From positions 5,706,001 to 5,770,000 of the forward strand of contig NZ_CP029254.1 in the NCBI RefSeq assembly GCF_003122365.1: a DNA stretch of 64,000 nt. Direction: 5' to 3'. Within the stretch, counting starts at the first letter, position 1, and each line of letters starts with the position of its first letter. This document shows positions 33,416-42,559 of the stretch, piece by piece. A program made the position numbers and the translations under genes. The notes below the pieces were generated by a model that was not told the origin of the DNA, did not search any database, and worked only from the letters and a program-made list of their open reading frames with translations. Origin of the DNA: Streptomyces spongiicola (GTDB taxonomy: Bacteria > Actinomycetota > Actinomycetes > Streptomycetales > Streptomycetaceae).

Positions 33416-33577
33416 GCAGAAGTCGGCCTTCCCCATCGTGCAGGCCATCTGCACGTCTTATGAGCGGGGGTGCTGCGAGATTTCTCGACAAGACGAACTG
33501 CGATCCATCAACGTTCAGTGAGATTCGCTAATGGTTGGTGCGACAGGACAGGGATCGGCTGTGACTCGTGATGTGTG

Positions 33578-33582
33578 AGTGC
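33578..33582. repeat. Left target-site duplication of the IS21-family element
   Basis: AGTGC directly precedes the left IS end; the same five bases follow the right end at 36214-36218. Five-base duplications are usual for IS21 relatives. Confidence 0.8.
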
Positions 33583-33603
33583 TGTGGACGATCGCGTATT
33601 TCC

Positions 33604-33637
33604 CCGGGGCTGAGTTCACGTAATTCCCCAGCCCCGG
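33604..33637 (-). terminator. Hairpin at the left IS end, downstream of istB
   Basis: CCGGGGCTG (33604-33612) pairs perfectly with CAGCCCCGG (33629-33637), 13 bp beyond the istB stop. It overlaps the inner terminal repeat, so it may serve both as terminator and as part of the transposase binding region. Confidence 0.55.
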
Positions 33638-33649
33638 AGGTGGTGGAGG

Positions 33650-34423
33650 TTACTTGATCTTGGGGTCGGCTGGCTTGCTGGTGGGGTTCTTGGGTCGCTT
33701 GTTCGGACGGTAGCTGGGGCCGTTCATGATGACCTGGTGGCTGGTGTTGATGAGCCGGTCGAGGAGGGACTCGGCGACGACGGGGTTGGGGAAGAGGGGA
33801 TACCAGTCGCTCGGCGCCCGGTTGCTGGTGATGATCAGGGACCGGCCCTGCCGCTCGGAGACGAGTTCGTAGAGGTCGTCGGCCTGGGTGGCGTTGAGCT
33901 GGCGCATCGCGAAGTCGTCGAGGATGAGCACGTCGGGACGTACCAGTTCGCGGATCCGTTTCTCCCACGTGCGGTCCGCGTGTCCGCCAGCGAGGTCCGC
34001 GAGGACGCGGCTGGTCTTGGCGAAGCGGACGTGGGCGCCCTGGCGGACAGCGAGGTGCCCGAGGGCCTGGGCGACGTGCGTCTTTCCGACGCCGACCGGG
34101 CCGAACAGAATTACGGACTCGCCGGCGTGAAGCCAGCGTAGGGCTCCCAGGTCGCGGATCTGGGCGGCGGGCAGTTTGGAGGAGGCGTTGAAGTCGAACT
34201 CCTCCAGGGTGACCTGCTGCTCGAACTTGGCCCGTTGCAGGCGCCGTTGAAAGGCGACGGTCTCGCGGCGGGTGATCTCGTCCTGGCAGAGGACCTGGAG
34301 GAAGTCCAGGTGGCCGAGCTCGCCGCCGTGGGCCTGGGCGAGGCGGGCGTCGAGCGTCTCCAGCATGCCGGACAGTCGCAGGGTCTTCAGCGACTCGCGC
34401 AGGGCGGCGTCCATCACGGTCAT
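33650..34423 (-). CDS. istB: IS21-family helper ATPase IstB
   Basis: A 257-residue AAA+ ATPase. Walker A GPVGVGKTH at 108-116, Walker B DVLILDD at 164-170, and the sensor region SLIITSNRAPSDWYPLF near 200. IstB, related to DnaC, selects target DNA and activates the IstA transposase. Start ATG overlaps the istA stop by one base (TGATG), so the two are translationally coupled. Full length for the family. Confidence 0.93.
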   Translation of the reverse strand: MTVMDAALRESLKTLRLSGMLETLDARLAQAHGGELGHLDFLQVLCQDEITRRETVAFQRRLQRAKFEQQVTLEEFDFNASSKLPAAQIRDLGALRWLHAGESVILFGPVGVGKTHVAQALGHLAVRQGAHVRFAKTSRVLADLAGGHADRTWEKRIRELVRPDVLILDDFAMRQLNATQADDLYELVSERQGRSLIITSNRAPSDWYPLFPNPVVAESLLDRLINTSHQVIMNGPSYRPNKRPKNPTSKPADPKIK

Positions 34424-36039
34424 CAGGCTTCCACCTCGGCTTCGTCGCGGTCCTGGTCGTCATGGGTGTCATCCGCTGGGCCGGGGGTCGTGACGGTGGC
34501 GAAGAGCCCGGCCGGTCCGTGGAGGAAGGCCGCGGCTCCGGCATCGCCGCTGGTCTCGGGCTCGGGGTCGGTCTCGGTGCCGGCGATGAGGATGCCCTTG
34601 ATGGTGCGGTAGGACGGGTCGCCGACCGCGATGGCCCTGGCGCAGGCGGCTTCCAGCCGCGTCTCGCCGTACTTCTTCCGCAGCCCGAGGACCCCCTGGG
34701 CGGCGCGGAGCCGGTAGAGCGCGTTGACCTCCAGCAGCTGGTCGATGACCTCGCGGCAGGCGTCGCCGATGGTGCTGGCCTGGGTGCGGCACCAGACCGG
34801 CGTGCGCATCTGGAAGGCGATCTTCTCGGGTGGGTAGTCGTGGCGGTCGGTTCGTTTGCCCTGGTCAAGAGCCGCGTGTGTCTTGACCAGTTCGCCGTCG
34901 TGGAAGACCTGCACCATCGTGGCAGTGGTGCGGACGTCGACCCTGCGGCCGATCAGCTTCCAGGGCACCGAGTAGAGGGTGCGGCCGACCTTGATGTGGA
35001 TGTCCGGGCCGACCGTCGCGGTCGACCAGCGGGCCAGCACGAACGGCGTCTGCGGCAGGGGCAGCAGCTCGGGTGCCTCGACGGCCTCGAATACCGCCAT
35101 CGGGGCGGCCCCGGACAGCGGCCTGCAGGGCCGCTGGCCTGCGACCTGCCGGCTCCAGGTGACGGCCTCGGCCTGCATGTGCTCGATGGAGGTGAACTCC
35201 CGTCCCCGCCAGAACGAGTCGCGGACATAGGGCATGGGTCGCTCGACCCTGGGTTTGTCCTTCGGCTTCGCCGCCCGGGCCGGGTCCACCAACGCGCCGT
35301 AGTGGGCTGCGAGTTCGGCATACGCCTTGTTGATCTTCGGGTCGTAGAGATCGGGCTTGTCGACGCCGGTCTTGAGGTTGTCAGGGACCAGCCGGCGCGG
35401 GACGCCGTCGAAGAAGCGGAAGGCCGCGACGTGCGCTTCGGTCCAGGCGTGCTGGTCCAGGTGCAGGACCGGCCGGACGAACATGTGGCGCGAGCAGGGC
35501 AGCACCATCACGAATGCCCAGACCCGGTGCCGCTTGCCGGTGCGCGGGTTGATCCACTGGCCAAGGAAGCCGTAGTCGATCTGGGCCTCCGAGCCGGGCT
35601 CGATCTCGTCGCGCAACACGGTGACCTGCGATCTCGCCACCTCGTCGGGCAGCGTGGCGTGCACCCAGCGACGGAACGAGGAGATCGACACCTGGAGTTT
35701 GTGCTCGTCCCGCAGCCGCTGGTGGATCGTGGAGACGGTGACCGTCCCCAGCAGGTTCTTGATGTAGTCGCGGTGCTTGTCGATCTCCGGCCACGTGACC
35801 TGCCGAAGCCGCTTGTCGATCAGCCCCGGGAACCACTCCTTGATCAGCTTGGCCCAGTCGGCCTCGCTCATCGGCGGCCCGCCCGGGGTGATCCCGGATG
35901 CCTCCGCCGGGGCCAGGTACTTCCTGACCGTCTTGCGGTCCACCCCCAATGACGCGGCCAGCTCGCTCTTCGAGCGACCCGCGTACCAGTGGACGTAGAT
36001 CTCGGTGATGTCGACCACGACGAACGTTCTCCTCGCCAT
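34423..36039 (-). CDS. istA: IS21-family transposase IstA
   Basis: A 538-residue DDE transposase. N-terminal HTH (SKSELAASLGVDRKTVRKYL, residues 23-42), then the rve catalytic core with Asp155 in QIDYG, Asp220 in RLVPDNLK and Glu266 in KPRVERPMPYV. All three catalytic residues are present and the length is normal, so it is probably active. It binds the IS ends and cuts/joins DNA with IstB. Start ATG 36039. Confidence 0.93.
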   Translation of the reverse strand: MARRTFVVVDITEIYVHWYAGRSKSELAASLGVDRKTVRKYLAPAEASGITPGGPPMSEADWAKLIKEWFPGLIDKRLRQVTWPEIDKHRDYIKNLLGTVTVSTIHQRLRDEHKLQVSISSFRRWVHATLPDEVARSQVTVLRDEIEPGSEAQIDYGFLGQWINPRTGKRHRVWAFVMVLPCSRHMFVRPVLHLDQHAWTEAHVAAFRFFDGVPRRLVPDNLKTGVDKPDLYDPKINKAYAELAAHYGALVDPARAAKPKDKPRVERPMPYVRDSFWRGREFTSIEHMQAEAVTWSRQVAGQRPCRPLSGAAPMAVFEAVEAPELLPLPQTPFVLARWSTATVGPDIHIKVGRTLYSVPWKLIGRRVDVRTTATMVQVFHDGELVKTHAALDQGKRTDRHDYPPEKIAFQMRTPVWCRTQASTIGDACREVIDQLLEVNALYRLRAAQGVLGLRKKYGETRLEAACARAIAVGDPSYRTIKGILIAGTETDPEPETSGDAGAAAFLHGPAGLFATVTTPGPADDTHDDQDRDEAEVEA

Positions 36040-36174
36040 CCGGGCCGCCTATCGGCCTGCCGAACCGCGGAACGAGGTACACGGGCGCCTCCGCGACGAC
36101 CAGGTCCCTCGATCCCGGCCTCCGCGCTACCCATGGCCAATCAGGAGAATTCGTGATGGGGAATTACATGACGC

Positions 36175-37296
36175 TCAAACCGCCCAAGATGGGGAAAAAC
36201 TTGATCGTCGACAAGTGCTTCTCAGCGAAGGTTGGAAACGGCGCGGACCGGCCTGCGAAGTAGTAGATCCACCACGCTCGAGCCAGTGGTCGACCCAGGC
36301 GGGCACGGAGAGGGCAAGCTGCTGCTGGGCGGCGTGGATCGCAGGGCGGTGCTCCTGGATCCATTTCAAGCGGTCGCCGCGGCGCTGGATGGCGCGAACC
36401 TCCAGCACTCCGGGCCGCTCGGCTAGGCCGGCAGCGACGGTGGTGCACTGGTCGCTGTAGCCGGGCGGCAGATGGCAGGCGCAGTGTTCGTCCACGGAGG
36501 CGAGGGGCAGGCCCCAGCCGGGTGCCGCGAGCAGCGCCATCAGCCGCCGGTGGCTGGTGGCGCCGGAGCCTTCCGCGAACGTGGGGTCGATGATCCAGCG
36601 TTCGCCACCGCCGCGTTCGTGGTGGCCAAGCCAGCCGGTCACGGCCAGCGGTGCCCCGAGGGTGCGGATAAGGCCGACCCGGCGCAGCAGCCCGCTGGTC
36701 AGCCAGGCCGATGCCGCGGTGCTGCGGCGGCTCGGCCGCCGGTAGGGACGCTCGGCCGGGTGCCACCGGGCCGGCAGGTCGCGGTGGCACGGCGTCATGC
36801 CGTAGGCGCCCATCTGCTGGTCCTGGACGTCGACCGCGCGCAGCCACTCGTCGGGGTCCAGACCCAGCAGGGTGACGGAGGCGGACGTGTCCAGCACGCG
36901 GAGCATCACCTGCCCGCGCTCGACGTGGGTACGTGCCCCGGGCACCCCCTTGATGTCGCCGTACTCGTCGGCGCGCGGCAGCAGCGCCTCGGCCAGGTCC
37001 AGGGCCTGGGTCTCGTCCGGGTCGCGCCGGTCGACCGGGTCGGCCTCGAATCGGATCAGGAGGCGGTCGGAGCGCGGGTCCACGTATTCGATACCCCAGG
37101 GGTGCAGAGTGGTGATCCGACGCCATGCCAGTGCGGCCATCACCCGAGCCTCCAGGAGCAGTTGGTCGACGTCAGGCTGCGGGATCAGCAAGGATCCAGG
37201 CGCGGCGGCCTCGACCCGGCGCAGGGCGGACTGCCAGGGCAACCCGGTGTACAGACGCAGCAGTTCGGCGCGACGTTCGACGGCGGTTGTCTTCAT
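36175..37296 (-). CDS. Hypothetical protein with 3' end replaced by IS21 insertion
   Basis: The open frame from ATG 37296 gives 373 residues; the last 13 or so come from IS sequence. It is a soluble protein with DVDQLLLEARVMAALAWRRI near 45, GWLGHHERGGGERWIIDPTF near 240 and CACHLPPGYSDQC near 285. Unknown family. Joining the two sides of the target duplication would restore a frame ending at 33515-33517, about 20 residues past the junction, so the gene lost only a short tail. It may still be functional. Confidence 0.6.
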   Translation of the reverse strand: MKTTAVERRAELLRLYTGLPWQSALRRVEAAAPGSLLIPQPDVDQLLLEARVMAALAWRRITTLHPWGIEYVDPRSDRLLIRFEADPVDRRDPDETQALDLAEALLPRADEYGDIKGVPGARTHVERGQVMLRVLDTSASVTLLGLDPDEWLRAVDVQDQQMGAYGMTPCHRDLPARWHPAERPYRRPSRRSTAASAWLTSGLLRRVGLIRTLGAPLAVTGWLGHHERGGGERWIIDPTFAEGSGATSHRRLMALLAAPGWGLPLASVDEHCACHLPPGYSDQCTTVAAGLAERPGVLEVRAIQRRGDRLKWIQEHRPAIHAAQQQLALSVPAWVDHWLERGGSTTSQAGPRRFQPSLRSTCRRSSFSPSWAV

Positions 37297-37474
37297 GACT
37301 CGGAGTCCCTCAACACCGCGGAGCCGTCCCGACACAGCGCGCGGCGGAGAGCCACGAGGAACATGCGGACCGTGCAGCGGTGCCGGCCGAGTTGGCTTCT
37401 CCACGGCGTGCTCGATGTCGGGTCGAGCACAGGGCAGGGACCCCGCCGGGCCCACCGCTCTGGATTTGACCACA

Positions 37475-37522
37475 GCGACCGGGGGCCCCTGGTCGCCGGG
37501 GTGACGCGCCGCCGCGTCACCC
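37475..37522. promoter_or_regulatory. Two adjacent palindromes upstream of the 36.2-37.3 kb gene
   Basis: GCGACCGGGGG pairs with CCCCTGGTCGC at 37475-37496 with a single mismatched pair. GGGTGACGCG/CGCGTCACCC with a 4-base loop (37499-37522) is perfect. The 37297-37641 stretch has no believable gene, and it lies between two minus-strand genes. These may be an operator pair, or terminators of the 37.6-39.2 kb gene. Confidence 0.45.
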
Positions 37523-37641
37523 GAACGTTCGCAGGGGGGTTGATCGAAACATCGAGGGGATCCTGTCTGCAGGCGGAACGCGCGGCCACCTCTGGTGCTC
37601 AAAGTGGCCAACTGGGCGCGGCTCAGTCACATCGCCACGGG

Positions 37642-39177
37642 CTAGGCGCGGATCGGGGGCAGGTCGTAGCGGCTGACGGCCAGGTACGTCTCCGGGGTCG
37701 CCGCTTCGAGAAGACCCTCGTTGCCCTCCAGGTCGAGCTCCGGCTCCTGGGGACGGCGCAGCAGGTCGCTCCAGTCGCTCGTCGCACCCCGCTCGTAGGC
37801 GTCACGGAGAAGGGGGCGCAGCCGGGGGCGGGCTTCCTCCTGCTGCTCGCGGAAGATCCGCCGCTGGGTGAGTCGCTGTTCTTCCTGAGCATCCTCGCTG
37901 AGCCCCTGGTCGACCGCCAGCTGGTCCTCGGCGCGCAGCCCCGGGGTGCGCCGGGCGATGGCGAGATCTTCCTCGTGGAGGCGCTCGCAGGCGGCGAACA
38001 GCTTCCGGGACATGCCTAGGTGGACCTCGGTTCCGGGGATTCGACAGGTGAGGAAGTCGTCGAGCCCCAGGGTGCGGATGCCCGCGCGCAGGGTGTGCTG
38101 CTCGACGTGGGGCGCTGCTCCGCGGGCGTCAGCCCGCAAGGCGAGGGTAAGGTCGTCGTCCTCCAGAGGGGTGGTCAGCCCGGAGCGCCGGTGTCGGGAA
38201 GCGCGGTCGGCCAGCACCGGCACCGTGCGCAGATGAGAGGCGGGAGCCGAGCGCAGCGCCAGGTAGGCGAGCATCTGGGCGCGGGCCGCGCCGATGAGCG
38301 CGTCGTCGCTATCGCCGAGGTGGTCTTCGAGGTTGCCCGGGCTCGCCGCTGCCTCGTCATCGGTGCCGGATCCGTCCGGGTGGAGCGGCGGCTGGCCGGG
38401 GTGCAGGTCGTGGTCGATGGTGAGGAAGAGGTCGTCTCCGGGCCGCACGGACGCTCCGACCAGGACGGTGCGGTGCGCGTACGAGCCGAGTATCTTGCTG
38501 CCAGCCTCCAGTTGCGCCCACCCCTTGCGGAGCGTGCCAACGCCGACGTTGCCGCCCTTGGCCTCGATCAGCCAGTACATCTCCTCCGCCTCGTGCCGTC
38601 CCCACAGGTCGGGCAGCTTCTTCTTCGGGTCCTTGAAGGTTTCGCTCAGGGCGGGGATGGGGCCGCCGAGTTCGAGATGTTCGGTCTGCCCGAGGCCCAG
38701 CAGCGAACGGCAGGCCCACTCGGTCATCGTCATGCCCAGCCGGTAGGCGGCGGCGTTCTTCGCCGTGCGCTCAGTCCCGTGCGCGTAGACCGGGTTCAGG
38801 GTCAGGCGCCGGCCCTTGGCGCCTGGTACGGGGTGCCGCGGCTTAACGGTGTGAGCGCCGAGGTAGGCGTACAGCGGGGAAACCCGGGCGACGAGTTCCC
38901 CGTGCGCGTACTGCGGCTGGTTCTGCAGGTGCGGGGTGATATCGCGGCCGACCTCGGTGGCGGCCTTGATGATCTCGCGCCACGTGGTGGTCGGGGCGTA
39001 CCAGCCGTCCGCTGCCGGAAACCCGTCCGATCCGGTCCACGCCTTGTGCTTGTTGGTCCGCCACTGCCTCTTGGGCTTGTCCGCGGGTCCGTTACGGAAC
39101 AGGACCGGTATGTCAAAGCTGTCGGCGTAGGTGAGCGGTGGCTCGTCGGGGACGTGTGCGGGGATCATGGGGTTCAT
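37642..39177 (-). CDS. Putative PD-(D/E)XK nuclease-like protein
   Basis: A 511-residue soluble protein from ATG 39177 (ATG 39168 also possible). Residues 189-207 carry PD-x14-EAK with a hydrophobic strand before it (MYWLIEAKGG), the core of PD-(D/E)XK nucleases, followed by TLRKGWAQLEAGSK. The rest is helical, with an acidic region rich in Glu/Gln near 450. Function unproven; it lies 106 bp after a HEPN-motif gene on the same strand, and both could be parts of a nuclease-based defence module. Confidence 0.5.
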   Translation of the reverse strand: MNPMIPAHVPDEPPLTYADSFDIPVLFRNGPADKPKRQWRTNKHKAWTGSDGFPAADGWYAPTTTWREIIKAATEVGRDITPHLQNQPQYAHGELVARVSPLYAYLGAHTVKPRHPVPGAKGRRLTLNPVYAHGTERTAKNAAAYRLGMTMTEWACRSLLGLGQTEHLELGGPIPALSETFKDPKKKLPDLWGRHEAEEMYWLIEAKGGNVGVGTLRKGWAQLEAGSKILGSYAHRTVLVGASVRPGDDLFLTIDHDLHPGQPPLHPDGSGTDDEAAASPGNLEDHLGDSDDALIGAARAQMLAYLALRSAPASHLRTVPVLADRASRHRRSGLTTPLEDDDLTLALRADARGAAPHVEQHTLRAGIRTLGLDDFLTCRIPGTEVHLGMSRKLFAACERLHEEDLAIARRTPGLRAEDQLAVDQGLSEDAQEEQRLTQRRIFREQQEEARPRLRPLLRDAYERGATSDWSDLLRRPQEPELDLEGNEGLLEAATPETYLAVSRYDLPPIRA

Positions 39178-39283
39178 GGGGATTACCCTGGCACGGGCCT
39201 GGGCCCTCCCGAGGGCCGGGCGGTGGGCTGCCGATCTACATGGCTGTTGTTGGCCTGCCACCCGTCTCCTGGTGTTGTACCGC

Positions 39284-40597
39284 TCACGGCCGGTCGGGCC
39301 AGAAGATCGACAAGGGCAGTCGGATGGAGGGCAGCTGTACCGCCTCGATCGGTCCGAGAACGGCTGCCGCGGCGCGAAGGGCTTCGTTGTAGGAGCCGGA
39401 GCCAAGGACTTCGGCGGAACAGGCAGGACAGTCTCCGGGGCGTCGGGCGTGACCAGCACCGCTATCCCTGGAGCCTCGGACGTGCGCGAAGGCGTCGTCT
39501 GGGAAGTCGGCCCGCACGGCATGCCAGATCCCGACGCGTTCGTCGTCGGGTAGCCCGGCCGCTACCGCCGGCCGCATCGGCGGCAGCAGGCGTTCGTGGT
39601 CCTGGACGAGGAACACTCGGTCAGTGAAGTCGACGCTGTCCACCTCGGGGCGCTCCTGCTCGAGCCACGCCCGGGCCTCCTCTCGGGTGCCCGGTCCCCA
39701 CAGGTATTCCATGGGGAACCGTGTGGTCTCGTAGCGGGTGTCGAACTCCGCCCAGTGAGCGTCATTCCAGCGACTGCCCGGGATGAAGGGGATGGCCCGT
39801 ACCACGACGTGCTGGTACTCGTCGCTCTCCTGATCTTCCGTGGGGTCGGGGGCGGTGAGCGCGTCGGCGGGCTCCATCCGCGCCCGCCCGGAACCGTTCC
39901 AGCTCAGTACGGCGATCTCCCGGTGGAGAGGTGCCGGGTACAGGCGCCCGTCGGAAGTGGCCTGCCCCCACAACTGGTTGATCAGCTCCGCCAGATCCCG
40001 GACCGTCCGGGCCGCACCGACGGGGGTATCGACATGGTGGCCGGAGGGATGGGCAACGTAGTTACGCAGCTTGGCCAGTGCGTCTTCGACCGCGCGGCTG
40101 CGCCGCCCGCGGAGCAGACCCGCCGTGCGCGCCCACAGGCGGAGCCCGTGAAGCATCCCGTTGAACTCGATGGCGTGGGTGGCGACGACCAGCTTCGCAC
40201 GTTGCCGCGTCATCCTGTCCGAGCGCTTCTTGACGTCGTCGTACGACGTGACGGTGTAGGAGACGTCCGGGGCCTGGGGGAGACGGAAGGTGATGGTGCC
40301 GGCGCACCACTCCATGAAGCGGTCGCGCAACGCCTGCTCGTAGATGAGGAGCGCCTGGTCGCCGACCATGGTGTACACGTCGTAGCACAGCACGCCGTAG
40401 GCGAAGACGGTGCGCAGCCGCTCGAAGGAATCGCGTGTTCCTGCCGCGACACCCTCCGCAAGGTCGCAGTCGGCGATCTGCCGCTGCTGGAACTCCGCAG
40501 CGTTTTCGGGCCTCATACGGCCGCCGAGTCCCCAGGGGTTGAACGCCAGCGACAGATCGTCCGCGGCACGCAACTCCTCAAGCGGCCGGATCTCCAT
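39284..40597 (-). CDS. Large helical protein with a HEPN-like RNxxxH motif
   Basis: A 437-residue protein from ATG 40597, preceded by GAGGAGGA. The N-terminal 200 residues are helical and carry LRNYVAHPSG (Arg178, His183), the Rx4H signature of HEPN RNases. The C-terminal half has EYLWGPGTREEARAWLEQERP and a Cys pair GDCPACSAE near 400 that may bind zinc. Upstream of the PD-(D/E)XK-like gene with a 106-bp gap. The HEPN call rests on one short motif in a helical context, so it is tentative. Confidence 0.5.
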   Translation of the reverse strand: MEIRPLEELRAADDLSLAFNPWGLGGRMRPENAAEFQQRQIADCDLAEGVAAGTRDSFERLRTVFAYGVLCYDVYTMVGDQALLIYEQALRDRFMEWCAGTITFRLPQAPDVSYTVTSYDDVKKRSDRMTRQRAKLVVATHAIEFNGMLHGLRLWARTAGLLRGRRSRAVEDALAKLRNYVAHPSGHHVDTPVGAARTVRDLAELINQLWGQATSDGRLYPAPLHREIAVLSWNGSGRARMEPADALTAPDPTEDQESDEYQHVVVRAIPFIPGSRWNDAHWAEFDTRYETTRFPMEYLWGPGTREEARAWLEQERPEVDSVDFTDRVFLVQDHERLLPPMRPAVAAGLPDDERVGIWHAVRADFPDDAFAHVRGSRDSGAGHARRPGDCPACSAEVLGSGSYNEALRAAAAVLGPIEAVQLPSIRLPLSIFWPDRP

Positions 40598-40817
40598 GTA
40601 CTCCTCCTCATGATGGGAAACGGGCCAGCATGCACCTCTGGGCCCCTGGTTGGCCACCCCTTTCCTTCAGGTGACTTCGTGAGATCGACGCGAAAAGGGA
40701 GCGGAAGGCAACAGTTCGCCGGCGGCAGACAGGAAAGCGCGCGGAAAGACTGGCCAACGCGGGCGAGACCATGTCAACGTAGACGACCTTGCAAGAAACC
40801 CCAGGTCAAAGAGGTGA

Positions 40818-41177
40818 TTGCCCGTGGCCATGGCTCCCGTTGGACCCGGTTTCTCCACCACCATCGAAGCCCTGCGGCTACGCGAGTGGAAGCTCGGTCC
40901 TGGCCAGCCCACGCTCGTCATGGACCAGTTCTCTGCGGAGGACTTCAACCTCATCGTGGACGACCGTGCGGACGTGCACGTCAGCAGTAAGGACGGCCGG
41001 TTCTACCTCGGCTGGTTCCCGCTCGGTCGCCCTGGCACCGACGGCGAAGGATGGAAGATCGCCGTCAGCGGCACAGCCAAGGTGCGCGGCTACCACCTGT
41101 CCTTCGACACCGAGACGCCGGCCGACATCGTCGCCGCTGCAGTGGCACGCGTGCTGGAGACCTCACGGCGGGTGTGA
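40818..41177 (+). CDS. Single-domain DUF317 protein
   Basis: A 119-residue protein opening at TTG 40818 with GAGG close upstream (GTG 40824 possible). DUF317 features: FNLIVDDRADVHVSSKDGRFYLGWFPLG, then GWKIAVSGTAKVRGYHLSFDTETPADIV. The family is restricted mainly to Streptomyces and is of unknown function. First of three small plus-strand genes. Confidence 0.65.
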   Translation: MPVAMAPVGPGFSTTIEALRLREWKLGPGQPTLVMDQFSAEDFNLIVDDRADVHVSSKDGRFYLGWFPLGRPGTDGEGWKIAVSGTAKVRGYHLSFDTETPADIVAAAVARVLETSRRV

Positions 41178-41281
41178 CACCGCAGGGGTCGGCCGAAGAC
41201 CTCACCCGAGGCCGGCCACCCGACTCCCGATGGCAGGCCCGTACCACCGCTCACCGTTTTCCCCACACAAGGAGGCTGTTC

Positions 41282-41572
41282 GTGACGCATCCCGAGATGA
41301 CCGTTGACGAGCTCATCGACCTGCTGTCCGCCTGTGACCGGAGCGCTCCGGTCCGACAGGCCATGAACCCGTTCTTCCCCATGGCCCATCGCCTCGCGCA
41401 GGTCGTGCAGTCCGTGGACGAGACCGGCCGGACCGTTGTCTACCTGGCAGAAGGGCGGGACGAGGACACACAGCTCGGCCATCTGCCGCCCGAGGTCGCC
41501 GTCGCCCTGGCCTGGCAGGGCGCCGTCCAGGCACCACCGCGCCGCCCCCGACGAACCGCCGGCGGCAAGTAG
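41282..41572 (+). CDS. Small hypothetical protein
   Basis: A 96-residue protein from GTG 41282, with AAGGAGG ideally placed. TVDELIDLLSACDRSAPVRQAMNPFFPMAHRL, then VVYLAEGRDEDTQLGHLPPEVAVALAW. Helical N-terminal half, acidic strand region, basic tail. Lies between two DUF317 genes and is probably their partner. Unknown. Confidence 0.55.
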   Translation: MTHPEMTVDELIDLLSACDRSAPVRQAMNPFFPMAHRLAQVVQSVDETGRTVVYLAEGRDEDTQLGHLPPEVAVALAWQGAVQAPPRRPRRTAGGK

Positions 41573-41599
41573 AACCGCACCGAGCCTTTGGAGGCGCCC

Positions 41600-42409
41600 C
41601 TGTACCCCGACTTCCCGCTCGAACCGTCCACCCCGCCCGGCGGCCATCCCGCGTTCTGGGTCGGTCCCCGGCACCTGGCCGGTGACGACAAGCGCCTCTA
41701 CGACACCGTCGCCGATACGCTCGCCGGCCTGGGCTGGACGAGCCTGACGATCGTCCGCGGTCGCCACGAGCCCGACGAAGCGGATGAGGACCGCCAGGTC
41801 CTGCGCAGCACCGTCCTGCACATCAGCCCCGACACCCTCCGGTGGGCCCAGTGGAGCCTGGCTGACGAGCCGTTCCACCTGGGGGATCTGCCGATCGCCT
41901 GGCAGATCTCCGCCCGCGCGGACACAAGCAGCCCGCTCGCTCAGTGGTCGGCCTACTTCACCCTCGACGTCCCCGGCGAGTCCGCGGCCGACTTCCTCGT
42001 CGCCCTCGATGCCCGCGACCAGCCCGCCGAGCCGATCGCCGGCCCCGAGCTGGTCCTCGACGCCGTCGCCGCACACGGCTGGCTCCGCGACATCGACCAG
42101 CCCCAGGCGGCGGCGACGGACCCGACGTTCACCTCGCACATCAGCCTCGGCGAGGTGCCGCCCCTCATCCAGGACGCCGACCCGCGCGCCCTGAACACCG
42201 AGGCCGACGAAGTGGGACCGGCTGGGTGGCAGGCGTGGGCCGAGCCCGCGCTCGGCGCACCGTGCCTGTGGGCGGTGTCCTTCGGCGCCAGCGTCCCGCA
42301 TGATCTCGTCGCGACCTTCGCCGCCTCCCTCAGCTCGACCGCGCCGGTCCTGCGCCGGGTGCTGCCCGAGGCCACCCAGGAGCGGCTCCTGCGCGCGCCG
42401 GCCATCTAG
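41600..42409 (+). CDS. Two-domain DUF317 protein with apparent CTG start
   Basis: About 269 residues. FWVGPRHLAGDDKRLYDTVADTLAGLGW opens domain 1; AYFTLDVPGESAADFLVALDAR and LWAVSFGASVPHDLVATFAASL mark the conserved ends of two DUF317 repeats. A TTG at 41588 is in frame but lies inside the ribosome site: GGAGG is at 41590-41594, so CTG 41600 fits better. Function unknown. Confidence 0.65.
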   Translation: MYPDFPLEPSTPPGGHPAFWVGPRHLAGDDKRLYDTVADTLAGLGWTSLTIVRGRHEPDEADEDRQVLRSTVLHISPDTLRWAQWSLADEPFHLGDLPIAWQISARADTSSPLAQWSAYFTLDVPGESAADFLVALDARDQPAEPIAGPELVLDAVAAHGWLRDIDQPQAAATDPTFTSHISLGEVPPLIQDADPRALNTEADEVGPAGWQAWAEPALGAPCLWAVSFGASVPHDLVATFAASLSSTAPVLRRVLPEATQERLLRAPAI

Positions 42410-42441
42410 CGCTCTGCGGCCCCTTGCCCCCGACGTACACC

Positions 42442-42470
42442 AGCCCGGCCTCCCGAATGGAGGCCGGGCT
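42442..42470. terminator. Terminator after the DUF317 genes
   Basis: A perfect 12-bp stem AGCCCGGCCTCC/GGAGGCCGGGCT with a 5-base loop, followed on the plus strand by TCTTGCTTCT. It lies between convergent genes, 33 bp past the DUF317 stop. Confidence 0.85.
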
Positions 42471-42509
42471 TCTTGCTTCTCGGGTAGGGAACGCTTGTAC
42501 GCGCCACGC

Positions 42510-42546
42510 GCTGCTGCCCCCGACCGGGACGGTCGGGGGCAGCAGC
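42510..42546. terminator. Terminator after the lipoprotein gene
   Basis: A perfect 16-bp stem (GCTGCTGCCCCCGACC and its complement) with a 5-base loop, 14 bp from the stop of the minus-strand lipoprotein gene. Together with the 42442-42470 hairpin it insulates the convergent pair. Confidence 0.8.
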
Positions 42547-42559
42547 ATGTCCAGGCCGG

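Larger units (their letters stand above)
33583..36213 (-). mobile_element. IS21-family insertion sequence, complete
   Basis: A 2631-bp element with istA and istB reading leftwards. Ends: TGTGGACGATC at 33583 and, inverted, TGTCGACGATC ending at 36213, with TG...CA termini. A second inner repeat occurs at both ends: GAGTTCACGTAATTCCCCA at 33612-33630 and its imperfect inverse at about 36154-36174, as expected of the multiple terminal repeats of IS21 elements. It is flanked by AGTGC target duplications. Both genes are intact, so the element may still move. It interrupts the 3' end of the minus-strand gene at 36.2-37.3 kb. Confidence 0.9.
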
